Of a stretch of DNA of 64,000 nt, positions 52,625 to 61,004 are shown piece by piece; positions within the stretch are counted from its first letter, which is position 1; every line of letters starts with the position of its first letter. Under the pieces are notes generated by a model. It searched no databases. It worked only from the letters and a program-made list of their open reading frames with translations, and was not told the origin of the DNA. The position numbers and the translations under genes were made by a program. This stretch comes from Streptomyces sclerotialus (GTDB lineage: Bacteria > Actinomycetota > Actinomycetes > Streptomycetales > Streptomycetaceae): positions 7,812,001 to 7,876,000 of the forward strand of contig NZ_JBFOHP010000002.1 of assembly GCF_040907265.1 (NCBI RefSeq). Reading direction: 5' to 3'.

Positions 52625-54031
52625 TCAGTTGAGCGTGAAGGCCCACTGGTGGTTGTTCCGGGCCTCGTCCTGGCACGGGAAGATGCTCAGGTTCCGGTCG
52701 TCACTGTCCGCCACCTGCGAGTCCAGGCACATGTTGTCGCTCTTGAAGTTGCGGACCCAGAAGCGGTTGTCGCCCTTCTTCTCCACCCACCACAGCTGGT
52801 TGTCGTCGTTCGTGCCGTTGCACTTGTACTCCGTCACCCGCGTCGCGGGACGGGCGCCGCCGTAGTCGGGCAGGTCCATGCAGAGCCCGTCCTTGTCGTT
52901 CCGGATGAGGAACAGGGGCGCGCCGTTCGGACCGCCGTCGTCACTCCTCTTGTCGAGGTTCCACAGCTGGTTGTCGTTGGTGGAGCTGTTGCACGCCGCC
53001 TGGTGCACGGGGCCGTCGACGCGGCCCTGGGCGGTGGGGATGTCGGCGCAGGTGTGGTTCGTCCAGTTCTTGATGAGCACCCGCACGGTGTTCGCCGGCA
53101 TGCCGTTGTTCTGGTCGCCGCCCCCGCCCCCGCCCGCGGGCTTGTTCTCCGGCTCCTGCTGTGCGGGCTTCTCCGGCTGCCCCTCCTCCGCCGGCTTCTC
53201 CGGCTCCTGGGACGGCTCCTGCGTGGGCTGGGCCGGTGTCTCCTTCGGCAGGGTGGCGGCGGCGTCCTGCGGCTTCTCCTGGGCGAGGCTGGTGACGGAA
53301 GGCTTGTAGGCGAACCAGAGGATGAGCCCGGTGATGGTGAGCGCGAGCAGCAGCCCGAGCACCGTCATCAGCCAGTAGGGGAAGACGCTGCGCTGTACGT
53401 ACGTGCCGTCGACCTCCACCGGCTCGCTGCCCGAGCGCCGCACCGCCAGGCTGAACGGCCGCTGCTGCTTGTGTCCGCCCCAGGTGATCTGCCGGGGCTT
53501 GAGCACGGCGTCCACGAAGGCGGCGCGGCCGGGCTCGATCTGCACGTTCGACGGCCGGATCTCGTACGACAGCTCGTCGCTGCGGTCGGCGCCCGTGATC
53601 GACGCGGTGAGCTTGGTGTTGCCGAGGTTGTCCACGGCCAGCTTCGGGCGGCCCCGGAACCGGCCCTTGACGGTGTGCGGGACCATCTCGGCCCGGATCT
53701 CCGTGAAGGGCGTGATGGTGAGGTTGCCCTCGATGACGGTGGTGGCGTCGGGGTGTTCGGTGGGTATGACCTGCACACCGAACGGGTTCGGCCCCGCGGT
53801 GGCGTCGGGGGTGCGCGGCGGGGCGAACGTCAGTTCCACCGTCCCTGTGGTCCCCGGGTACAGCCGTACCGACGCTGGTTCCACGGTCACGTACGGCGCG
53901 ATGTCACCGACCGGCACGAAGCGGTACTCGTCGACCACGTCTCCGGTGTTGCGGAGTCTCAGCCGTACAGAGGCGGTGCTGCCGGGATCCACGGTGGCGG
54001 ACGAGGGCTCGAGGGAGGTCCAGATGCTCAC
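52625..54031 (-). CDS. Bitopic membrane protein with external ricin-like domain (CisA candidate)
   Basis: 468 residues in three parts. Residues 1-215 are beta-rich, Ig-like (two units with PGxTxxVxLxLxNTG-type patterns). One membrane helix spans about 217-241 (FPYWLMTVLGLLLALTITGLILWF), Arg before it. Outside follows a Pro/Glu/Gln-rich linker with a Gly6 stretch, then a C-terminal beta-trefoil (about 325-468) with three QLW/QW motifs, a ricin B-like carbohydrate-binding domain. No signal peptide, so N-terminus inside and C-terminus outside. It is divergent from the sheath gene. Streptomyces contractile injection systems have a conserved membrane protein, CisA, encoded beside the cluster, that anchors the particle and is needed for induced cell death; this gene fits by position and layout. 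The GTG at 54031 lacks a good ribosome site. Confidence 0.75.
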   Translation of the reverse strand: MSIWTSLEPSSATVDPGSTASVRLRLRNTGDVVDEYRFVPVGDIAPYVTVEPASVRLYPGTTGTVELTFAPPRTPDATAGPNPFGVQVIPTEHPDATTVIEGNLTITPFTEIRAEMVPHTVKGRFRGRPKLAVDNLGNTKLTASITGADRSDELSYEIRPSNVQIEPGRAAFVDAVLKPRQITWGGHKQQRPFSLAVRRSGSEPVEVDGTYVQRSVFPYWLMTVLGLLLALTITGLILWFAYKPSVTSLAQEKPQDAAATLPKETPAQPTQEPSQEPEKPAEEGQPEKPAQQEPENKPAGGGGGGDQNNGMPANTVRVLIKNWTNHTCADIPTAQGRVDGPVHQAACNSSTNDNQLWNLDKRSDDGGPNGAPLFLIRNDKDGLCMDLPDYGGARPATRVTEYKCNGTNDDNQLWWVEKKGDNRFWVRNFKSDNMCLDSQVADSDDRNLSIFPCQDEARNNHQWAFTLN

Positions 54032-54306
54032 GCCCGCGACGCTACGGGAGGACCCGCCGCAGGTCATGAGGCCAGAGGGCAGGGGTGGTGCCCGAACGCG
54101 CGGCGTCGGCTGCCCCATCGGCCCGGCGGCCGGGCGTCCCGGGGCGCCGGGAGCGGCACGGAGGCGCACCGCCGGGGTGCGCACGGTTGCCCCCTCGGGC
54201 ACGCGGGATGCCCCGAGGTAGGTACCGGAGGACGTTCACCTGGCCGTCAGTGGTCCCGGAGGGTGAATTCCGGATCCTGTGTCCAGTACCCCGAGGAGAG
54301 CGAAGC
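54032..54306. promoter_or_regulatory. Divergent promoter region of the injection-system cluster
   Basis: 275 bases between the CisA-like and sheath genes. The ribosome site GAGGAG for the sheath gene lies at about 54293-54298. No convincing operator or dyad was found; the sequence is GC-rich up to 54240 and less so towards the sheath gene. Confidence 0.4.
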
Positions 54307-55893
54307 ATGTCGTCGTACCTGTCACCAGGCGTTTATGTCGAGGAGGTGGCCGGCGGCTCTCGCCCGATCGAGGGAGTGGGCACCTCCGTCGCGGCCTTCG
54401 TCGGACTCGCGCCGAGCGGACCGCTGAACAAGCCGACGCTGGTCACCAACTGGACCCAGTACGTCGCCGAGTTCGGTGAGTTCACCGACGGGTACTACCT
54501 CGCGCATTCCGTCTACGGCTTCTTCAACAACGGCGGCAGCGCCGCCTACGTCGTGCGCGTGGGCGGGGCTCCGGGCGGCGAGAACGGCCAGGCGCCCGCC
54601 GCCGGCCAGGAGGCCGCGGCCCCCGCGGCGCTGCCGCCCGGCGAGCCGCAGCAGCTCGGCACGTTCAAGGTCGCGGCCCTGGCGCCCGGCAGCGGCGACG
54701 GACTCTCCGTCGAGGTCACGGACGCCGAGGGCGAGGGCCCGGCCGAGCGCTTCCGGCTGGTCGTCAAGGACGGCGGCAAGGCCGCCGAGACCTTCGACGT
54801 CACCGCCAAGAAGGGCGGCCGCAACTACGTCGTCACGCAGGTCAAGGACCGCTCCAAGCTGATCTCCGTCCAGGAGGCGGCGCCCGCGGCGCAGCTGGCC
54901 CGGCCCGAGAACCAGACCGTGGCCCTGCCGGCCCCGGCTCCCGCGCCCGCAGCCCCGGCCCCCGCCACCGCGCCCGCCGGCCACCCGGGCCCCGCCGAGT
55001 ACCTCGGCGACTCCGCCGACCGCACCGGCTTCGGCGGCCTGGAAGCGGTCGACGAGATCTCGATGGTGGCCGTGCCCGACCTGATGGCCGCCTACCAGCG
55101 CGGCGCGATCGACCTGGAGGCCGTCAAGGCCGTCCAGCTCGGCCTGATCGCGCACTGCGAGCTGATGGGCGACCGGGTCGCCGTCATCGACCCGCCGCCC
55201 GGCCTGAACGCCCGCGGCATCCGCGTCTGGCGCCAGGAGACCGCCGGCTACGACTCCAAGTACGCGGCGCTCTACTACCCGTGGATCAAGGTCTTCGACC
55301 CGGCCACCGGCGAGTCGAAGATCGTCCCGCCGAGCGGCCACATCTCCGGCATCTGGGCCCGCAACGACTCCGAGCGCGGCGTGCACAAGGCACCCGCCAA
55401 CGAGATCGTCCGCGGCGCCGTCGACCTGGAGATGCAGATCACCCGCGGCGAGCAGGACCTGCTCAACCCGATCGGCGTCAACTGCATCCGCGCCTTCCCC
55501 GGCCGCGGCATCCGCGTCTGGGGCGCCCGCACCCTCTCCTCCGACCCGGCCTGGCGCTACCTGAACATCCGCCGGTACTTCAACTACCTGGAGGAGTCGA
55601 TCCTGATCGGCACCCAGTGGGTGGTGTTCGAGCCGAACGACCAGCAGCTGTGGGCCCGCATCCGGCGTAACGTCTCCGCCTTCCTCGTCACGGAGTGGCG
55701 CGAGGGCGCCCTCTTCGGCTCCCGGCCGGAGGAGGCGTTCTACGTCAAGTGTGACGCCGAGACCAACCCGCAGGAGTCGGTGGACCTCGGCCGGGTCATC
55801 TGCGAGATCGGCATCGCGCCCGTCAAGCCGGCGGAATTCGTGATCTTCCGCCTGGCCCAGTTCTCCAGCGGCAGCGGCGAGCTGGAGGAGTAG
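54307..55893 (+). CDS. cis2: Contractile injection system sheath protein
   Basis: 528 residues. The N-terminus SYLSPGVYVEEVAGGSRPIEGVGTSVAAFVG and the C-terminal half (GIWARNDSERGVHKAPANE, RAFPGRGIRVWGARTLSSDPAWRYLNIRR) are the tail-sheath signature shared with phage and Afp/PVC sheaths. Pro/Ala-rich linkers at about 88-113 and 198-230 bracket an extra domain (115-197) that should face outward on the sheath. The sheath contracts and drives the inner tube. First gene of the structural operon, good ribosome site. The tube gene follows after 84 bases. Confidence 0.95.
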   Translation: MSSYLSPGVYVEEVAGGSRPIEGVGTSVAAFVGLAPSGPLNKPTLVTNWTQYVAEFGEFTDGYYLAHSVYGFFNNGGSAAYVVRVGGAPGGENGQAPAAGQEAAAPAALPPGEPQQLGTFKVAALAPGSGDGLSVEVTDAEGEGPAERFRLVVKDGGKAAETFDVTAKKGGRNYVVTQVKDRSKLISVQEAAPAAQLARPENQTVALPAPAPAPAAPAPATAPAGHPGPAEYLGDSADRTGFGGLEAVDEISMVAVPDLMAAYQRGAIDLEAVKAVQLGLIAHCELMGDRVAVIDPPPGLNARGIRVWRQETAGYDSKYAALYYPWIKVFDPATGESKIVPPSGHISGIWARNDSERGVHKAPANEIVRGAVDLEMQITRGEQDLLNPIGVNCIRAFPGRGIRVWGARTLSSDPAWRYLNIRRYFNYLEESILIGTQWVVFEPNDQQLWARIRRNVSAFLVTEWREGALFGSRPEEAFYVKCDAETNPQESVDLGRVICEIGIAPVKPAEFVIFRLAQFSSGSGELEE

Positions 55894-55977
55894 CGGCGAG
55901 GGCGGCCGCCGGTCGCCCTCCCCTCCCTCGCCTTCTCTCCCGTCGGTCAGTAATCAGCAAAGGACACCCGACAGTTC

Positions 55978-56421
55978 ATGAGTCTCCAGCCAGGTGACGC
56001 GCTCACCTCACACAATTTCGGCCTCCAGATCGACGGTGTGATGGTCGAGTACCTCCAGGAGGTCAGCGGCCTGACCATCGAGCAGGACGTCATCGAGTAC
56101 CAGCAGGTCTCCGCGCAGGGCAAGCCCGTCACGAAGAAGCTGCCCGGCGTGAAGAAGGCGGGCACCTGCACGGTCGTGCGCGGCATGACCCAGTCGGCGG
56201 CGTTCAACCAGTGGATCACCGAGTCCGTGGCGGGCGTCATGGCCACGGCCCGCAAGAACGCCACGATCATGGTGATGGATTACCAGAACAACCCGGTCAA
56301 GCGGTACAACATGCGCAACGCCTGGTGCAGCAAGGTCGACACCAGCACCGTCAAGGCCGGCGAGGCGTCCGCGCTCACCGAGACCGTGACCATCACGTTC
56401 GAAGAACTGGTCATCGAGTAA
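55978..56421 (+). CDS. cis1: Inner tube protein (Hcp/gp19-like)
   Basis: 147 residues. The pattern HNFGLQIDGVMVEYLQEVSGLTIEQDVIEYQQ to MRNAWCSKVDTSTVKAGEASALTETVTITFEELVIE is the T4 gp19-type tube fold of contractile injection systems. The stop overlaps the next start (TAATG). Confidence 0.95.
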   Translation: MSLQPGDALTSHNFGLQIDGVMVEYLQEVSGLTIEQDVIEYQQVSAQGKPVTKKLPGVKKAGTCTVVRGMTQSAAFNQWITESVAGVMATARKNATIMVMDYQNNPVKRYNMRNAWCSKVDTSTVKAGEASALTETVTITFEELVIE

Positions 56422-56939
56422 TGCGCCGTACCGCTCCCAGGCCGCCGGCCGCGGCGGTACCGGTGGCTTCCGGCCCCGAGGCCGGGCCGGAAGCCGCGGC
56501 GGAGGCGGCCGGGGCCGCGGTCGCCGCTCCGGCGGCCCCGGCCGCCCCCGCGGTGGCCCCACAGCCCGCCCTGAGCACCGAGTTCGCCTTCGAGCTGCCG
56601 CGCGGCTACGTCGACGAGTCCGGGACCGTGCACCGGCACGGAGTGATGCGCCTGGCGACCGCCAAGGACGAACTCGTACCGCTGCGGGACCTGCGGGTGC
56701 AGGAGAACCCCGCCTACCTCTCGGTGGTACTGCTCGGCCGGGTCATCACCCGGCTGGGGACGCTGCCGCTGGTGCACGACGGGGTGGTGGAGAACATGTT
56801 CGCCTCCGACCTCGCCTTCCTGCAGGACTTCTACCGGCAGATCAACGCCGAGGGCCACACCCGGGCCGGGGTGTCCTGCCCGCACTGCGAGCAGCCGTTC
56901 GAGGTCGAACTCGGCGGGAGCCGCCTGGGGGAATCGTGA
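56421..56939 (+). CDS. Tail-assembly-type protein with CxxC motif
   Basis: 172 residues. The first ~50 are Ala/Pro-rich and disordered. The rest has FAFELPRGYVDESGTVHRHGVMRLATAKDELVPLRD and a C-terminal CPHCEQPFEVEL, a CxxC pair that may bind zinc. Similar proteins follow the tube gene in Streptomyces injection-system clusters and phages and are described as tail assembly proteins. Overlaps both neighbours (TAATG before, GTGA after). The role, probably chaperone-like, is inferred from position. Confidence 0.75.
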   Translation: MRRTAPRPPAAAVPVASGPEAGPEAAAEAAGAAVAAPAAPAAPAVAPQPALSTEFAFELPRGYVDESGTVHRHGVMRLATAKDELVPLRDLRVQENPAYLSVVLLGRVITRLGTLPLVHDGVVENMFASDLAFLQDFYRQINAEGHTRAGVSCPHCEQPFEVELGGSRLGES

Positions 56940-57094
56940 CGTACGCGACCGACCGCATGCATGAGGAGATCGCGTACATCGCCTACCACTTCCACTGGAG
57001 CCTGGAGGAGATCCTGGACCTCGAACACCGGGACCGCCGCCGTTACGTCGAGCAGATCGCCATGCTGGTGACGCGCGCGGAGGCGGAACGCTGA
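56936..57094 (+). CDS. Small conserved injection-system protein, 52 residues
   Basis: Reads VTYATDRMHEEIAYIAYHFHWSLEEILDLEHRDRRRYVEQI and a short charged tail. The GTG overlaps the preceding stop by four bases, and its TGA overlaps the ATG of the next gene. The compact aromatic helical core with EEILDLEHxDRRRYVEQI resembles small DUF6760-type proteins that follow tail-assembly proteins. As with phage G/T pairs, two overlapping small genes after the tube gene suggest a two-part assembly chaperone. Confidence 0.75.
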   Translation: MTYATDRMHEEIAYIAYHFHWSLEEILDLEHRDRRRYVEQIAMLVTRAEAER

Positions 57095-60000
57095 TGGGAA
57101 TGCTCGACCGGTTCCGGCGGAGCCGGGAGGACGGCACGGGTGCCGCCGGGGGCGACGCGGCGGACGCGGGCGCGGGTGCGGCCACGGCCGGTCCGGCGCC
57201 TGCCGCCGATGTGCGGGGCGGGGGTCCGGCCGCTGCCGGTGAGGCCGTGGGGGCGACGGGCCCCTCCGGCCTGCCGCCGATCCAGCGTGCCCTGTCGCGC
57301 CCGGACCGCCACACGGTGTCGGCGCCGGACTTCGCCGGCACGCTGGCGTCCTTCCAGAACCCCGGCTTCATGGGCACGCTCTCGCACGCCGTCCTGGACA
57401 GCGCGCCGACCGGTCTGATCCGGGACGCCCTGACCCCCGCGGTCCGGTCCGTCCCCGGCCTGGGCGATCCGGCGCTGTCCCTTCCGGTCGCCCGCCCCGA
57501 ACCGGAGGGGCCGCAGTGGCCCCAGGGGGCGCAGAACCCGGAGGCCGGCGCCCCGGGCGGCGGCGCCTTCGCCTCCCCGGCACCTGCGCTCGCCCCCACC
57601 GCCACGCCGCCCTCGGTCCAGCGGGCCAGGGGCCCGCGGGTGGTGCCGGTCAGGCCTACGGGACCTGACGCGAGTTCGGCGCGGCCTGTAGCGAGTCCGG
57701 CGCGGCCTGTAGCGAGTCCGGCGCTGGGTGCGCCTGCGGTTGGGGAGGTTGGGTCGACCCGAGGGACCGGTCCGGCAGTGCCGGTCGTGAGGCCTGCGGG
57801 GGGCGCGAGCGCCGGGGGCCCGATTCCGGCGTCGGCTCCGACTCCCGTGTCGGTCCCGGTACGTGGCACGGCGTCACTGACCAAGGCGGCGACGCCCGGC
57901 CCCGTACAGCGGCGGGTACTGCCGTCAGCGGCACCGGCCGCTGTACCGGCCGCCGTACCGACGGACGTACCGGCCGCGGCATCGTCCCGGACCGCCCCGA
58001 GTGAGCGGAAGCCGGCCTCGGGCGGCGGGCCCGGCACGGAGCCGACTCCGACTTCCGGGCGGGCGCCGGAGCCGGTGTCCGGCCCGGTCCCGGAGAGCGG
58101 GCCTGTGCCTGGCCCGGCCCCCACGGCCGGGGCACGGCATGAGCCGGCGTCCGGCCCTGCTGTGCAGCGGCCGTCGGTGTCGGACAGCGGCCCGGCCCGG
58201 CCGTCGGCTTCGGGCGGCGCACCGATCGGCCGCCCGTCGGCCTCGGATGACGCACCGGTCAGCGGTCGGTCGTCCGCGACTGAGCGGGGAGCGGCGCAGC
58301 GGTCGGCGGCGCCGGAAAGCACCGTGGTGCAGCGGGGGATGCCGGAGGCTGGGAGCGGGCCTGCGGCTCGGCCGGTGCGTTCGGGTGAGACGCGGAGTGA
58401 GCCGGCGTCCGGTCCTGCTGTGCAGCGACGGGCGGTGCCGATCGGTGAGCCGCTCCGGTCGTCGGAATCGGGCGGTGCGCCGGCCAGCGGGCCGTCGTCG
58501 GCGTCGGGCGGTACATCGGACGTCGGGCGGCCGTCCACGGCTGAGCGTGGAACGGCCCAGCGACCGTCCACAGCTGAGCGTGGAACGGCCCAGCGGTCGT
58601 CCGGGTCGGAGTCTGGAGTGGTCCAGCGGTCGTCCGGGTCGGAGCGTGGAGCGGTTCAGCAGCCGTCAGCGTCGGAGTCTGGAGCGGTTCAGCAGCCGTC
58701 AGCGTCGGAGTCTGGAGCGGTTCAGCGGTCGTCCGGGGCGGAGAAGAGCGCGACCGTGCGGCGGCGGTCGGCGGCGCCGGAGGGCGCAGCGGTGCAGCGA
58801 GCGGCCGAGGCCAAGGGCGCGGCTGTGCGGCGGTCGGTGTCGGACGACGGAAGCGGGACCGTGCCCCGGCCGGTACCCACGGCCGAGGCGCGGCGCGAGT
58901 CGGCCCAGGGCCCGGAGCAGCAGCGGCCATTGGTGTCCGGCAAGGCAGCGGTGCAGCGGTCGGCGACGGACGGTACGTCGGAGCGGCGACCGGCTGCGCG
59001 GAGCGAGCAGGCTTCCGGCTCCGTGCCGGTGAACGAGACCGGCGTACAGTCGGCCGGCACGCCGAGCGCGCCGAGCACGCCGAGCGAGCCGAGCACGCCT
59101 GCCGTGCAGCGGAGCGCCGGGCTCGGCAGTCCGGTCAAGCGGAGCGGGGGAGCGGCTTCGAACGCGGCCGCCACGCCGCCCGCCGGCCCGCGTCCCACGC
59201 GGCCCGCGGCGTCCGCTGCACCCGGCCCTGAGCCCGTATCGGCTCCCGTACCCGCGCGTCGGCCGGGACTCGGGGCTCCGGTGACGGCTCCTGTGACGGC
59301 TCCGGTGACCGGGACGCACCCAGTGGCTGCCCCGCGCTCAGCGGTGACGGCGGACGCGGCTGACGCTCCGGCCGTCCAGCGGGCGATGGCGGAGGCTCCG
59401 CTCCTGGGGGCGGGGCCCGCCGGCCCGCTGCCCACTACTTCCGCGTCTCAGCCGGTACGCCCCGCGGGCCCGGCCCCGGCCCCGGCCCTGACCCCGACTC
59501 CCGCCCCGGCCGCGCCGGTCGCGCTGCGCCGTATCCCCACGGGGAGCGGTACGGCGGGGACGAGGGGGAGCGAACCGAGGAAGGTGGTCAAGGCAGTGGG
59601 CGGCGAGGTAGGCACAGGCACCGCGGTCCAGCGTGCCGTTCCGGCTGCGGCTGCGACTGCCGCTGCCGAGGAGAGCTCTGGCCCGGCTTCCGCAGCGGCC
59701 CAACGCCTGACCGTACCTCGGCCATCGGCGGCGCAGCAGGTGGGCGAACGAGCCGTACCGCTGGCGAAGCCGGTGCCGTCGCTGCCGATGCAGCTCCCGG
59801 TGCAGCGTGCCTCCGCGACGCCTCCCACGGCACCCCACGTGGCACCGGTCGCCGTCCCGCGACCGACGACGCCTCCGGCCGGGCCGCCGTTCCGTACGCC
59901 GTCCGCGGCGCCGTCCGCCACCGCGGCGCCCGTACCCCCCGCCGGTCCGGCGCAGCCGGTCCAGCGGACGGCACGTACGGCACGTACGGCACGTACGGCA

Positions 60001-60480
60001 CGTACGGCACGTACGGCGCAGACGGTGCGGACGACGCATACGGCAGGGACGGCGCAGGCATCGCCGGCACCACCGCCACCGGCACACGCACAGGCATCGG
60101 CACAGGCACCGGCACCCCCCACACCCCAGCCATCGTCCACGCCCGCCCCCGCGTCCAATTCCGCCTCTACCCCCGCCATCCAGCGAGCCGGAGGGCACCG
60201 CCCCGGCGGCGGGTCGTCGCGGCGTGGTGGCGGTACGTCGCGGCAGCAGCGGGGCGGCAGCACGTCGCGTCAGGTGGGCGGCCGTCAGGGAGGCGGCGCC
60301 GCGGGGCAGCCGGCTGGTGAGCCGCGGCAGGAAGGTGGCGGGTTCGATGCCCGGGAGCTGACGGACGGGCAGGTCGATGAGCTGACGCACCGGCTCATCG
60401 GGCCGCTGACCCGGCTCCTGCGTACCGAACTGCGTATGGACCGCGAGCGGATCGGGAGGCTGCGCGACCCCCGACGCTGA
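57094..60480 (+). CDS. Giant disordered protein with recurrent VQR motifs, injection-system associated
   Basis: 1128 residues, mostly Ala, Pro, Ser, Gly, Arg and Val with almost no hydrophobic core. A short ordered N-terminus (MGMLDRFRRSRED, later LASFQNPGFMGTLSHAVLDSAPTGLIRDAL, about residues 80-120) and an ordered C-terminal helix (FDARELTDGQVDELTHRLIGPLTRLLRTELRMDRERIGRL, last ~45 residues) bracket it. Between them [VIA]QR tripeptides recur about 20 times. An 11-residue unit of the QRPSTAERGTA/QQPSASESGAV type is repeated seven times around residues 479-555. The start overlaps the preceding stop. It lies where other systems carry tape-measure or cargo-related genes. Its low complexity makes a rigid tape measure unlikely, so it may be a flexible tether or lumen component. 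Function unknown. Confidence 0.8.
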   Translation: MGMLDRFRRSREDGTGAAGGDAADAGAGAATAGPAPAADVRGGGPAAAGEAVGATGPSGLPPIQRALSRPDRHTVSAPDFAGTLASFQNPGFMGTLSHAVLDSAPTGLIRDALTPAVRSVPGLGDPALSLPVARPEPEGPQWPQGAQNPEAGAPGGGAFASPAPALAPTATPPSVQRARGPRVVPVRPTGPDASSARPVASPARPVASPALGAPAVGEVGSTRGTGPAVPVVRPAGGASAGGPIPASAPTPVSVPVRGTASLTKAATPGPVQRRVLPSAAPAAVPAAVPTDVPAAASSRTAPSERKPASGGGPGTEPTPTSGRAPEPVSGPVPESGPVPGPAPTAGARHEPASGPAVQRPSVSDSGPARPSASGGAPIGRPSASDDAPVSGRSSATERGAAQRSAAPESTVVQRGMPEAGSGPAARPVRSGETRSEPASGPAVQRRAVPIGEPLRSSESGGAPASGPSSASGGTSDVGRPSTAERGTAQRPSTAERGTAQRSSGSESGVVQRSSGSERGAVQQPSASESGAVQQPSASESGAVQRSSGAEKSATVRRRSAAPEGAAVQRAAEAKGAAVRRSVSDDGSGTVPRPVPTAEARRESAQGPEQQRPLVSGKAAVQRSATDGTSERRPAARSEQASGSVPVNETGVQSAGTPSAPSTPSEPSTPAVQRSAGLGSPVKRSGGAASNAAATPPAGPRPTRPAASAAPGPEPVSAPVPARRPGLGAPVTAPVTAPVTGTHPVAAPRSAVTADAADAPAVQRAMAEAPLLGAGPAGPLPTTSASQPVRPAGPAPAPALTPTPAPAAPVALRRIPTGSGTAGTRGSEPRKVVKAVGGEVGTGTAVQRAVPAAAATAAAEESSGPASAAAQRLTVPRPSAAQQVGERAVPLAKPVPSLPMQLPVQRASATPPTAPHVAPVAVPRPTTPPAGPPFRTPSAAPSATAAPVPPAGPAQPVQRTARTARTARTARTARTAQTVRTTHTAGTAQASPAPPPPAHAQASAQAPAPPTPQPSSTPAPASNSASTPAIQRAGGHRPGGGSSRRGGGTSRQQRGGSTSRQVGGRQGGGAAGQPAGEPRQEGGGFDARELTDGQVDELTHRLIGPLTRLLRTELRMDRERIGRLRDPRR
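58528..58758 (+). repeat. Seven 33-bp tandem units
   Basis: Each 33-bp unit encodes 11 residues of the form Q-R/Q-P/S-S-x-S/A-E-x-G-x-V/A. The two central QQPSASESGAV units are nearly identical in DNA, showing recent duplication. Confidence 0.85.
59971..60015 (+). repeat. Five 9-bp tandem units
   Basis: GCACGTACG is repeated five times and encodes five Arg-Thr-Ala triplets inside the disordered protein. Confidence 0.9.
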
Positions 60481-60566
60481 CCGTCCCCTCCCGGAACCCG
60501 ATACCCGACAACCGTCCCCACCCGACCCGCAGAACCCGATGAGCAGCACCAGGAAGGCCCACCCCG

Positions 60567-61004
60567 ATGCCTCAGGACCAGGACCCCGGTTCAACGATCT
60601 TCTTCAACCTGACCATCGACGGTGAGAGCCTGGGCGACTTCAACGGGTGCGAGGGGCTTTCCTCCGAGGTGGAGATCGAGCAGCGGCAGGAGGGCGGCAA
60701 CAACGGGTTCGTCTGGCAACTGCCCTCGCGCGTGAGCTTCTCGCACATCACGCTGACCCGGCCGCTCACGCCGGACACCGCGAAGGTGGCCGCCTGGGTC
60801 TCCTCCGTCACCAGCGGCGTGGTGCGGCCCACCGCGCAGATCGCCGCGCTGCGCGCGGACGGTTCGGTCGTCGCGCGCTGGGGGCTGCTCGACGTGCTGC
60901 CCGTGAGCTGGCGGGGGCCGTCCCTGGACCCGGCCAGCCCGGCCGTCGCGACCGAGACGCTGGAGATCGCGCACCACGGCTTCACGGACGCGGGGGCGGC
61001 GTAG
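60567..61004 (+). CDS. Second tube / tube-initiator protein
   Basis: 145 residues with the tube fold: STIFFNLTIDGESLGDFNGCEGLSSEVEIEQ, then VSFSHITLTRPLTPDT and LEIAHHGF. A second tube paralogue before the LysM and spike genes corresponds to Afp5/PVC5-type proteins that join tube and baseplate. The next gene starts immediately after the stop. Confidence 0.9.
   Translation: MPQDQDPGSTIFFNLTIDGESLGDFNGCEGLSSEVEIEQRQEGGNNGFVWQLPSRVSFSHITLTRPLTPDTAKVAAWVSSVTSGVVRPTAQIAALRADGSVVARWGLLDVLPVSWRGPSLDPASPAVATETLEIAHHGFTDAGAA

Noticed and set aside
56280..58571. Large minus-strand open frame opposite the tube and VQR genes
   Set aside because: Pro/Gly/Ala-rich shadow of the low-complexity plus-strand gene; the plus strand has overlapping start/stop coupling throughout.
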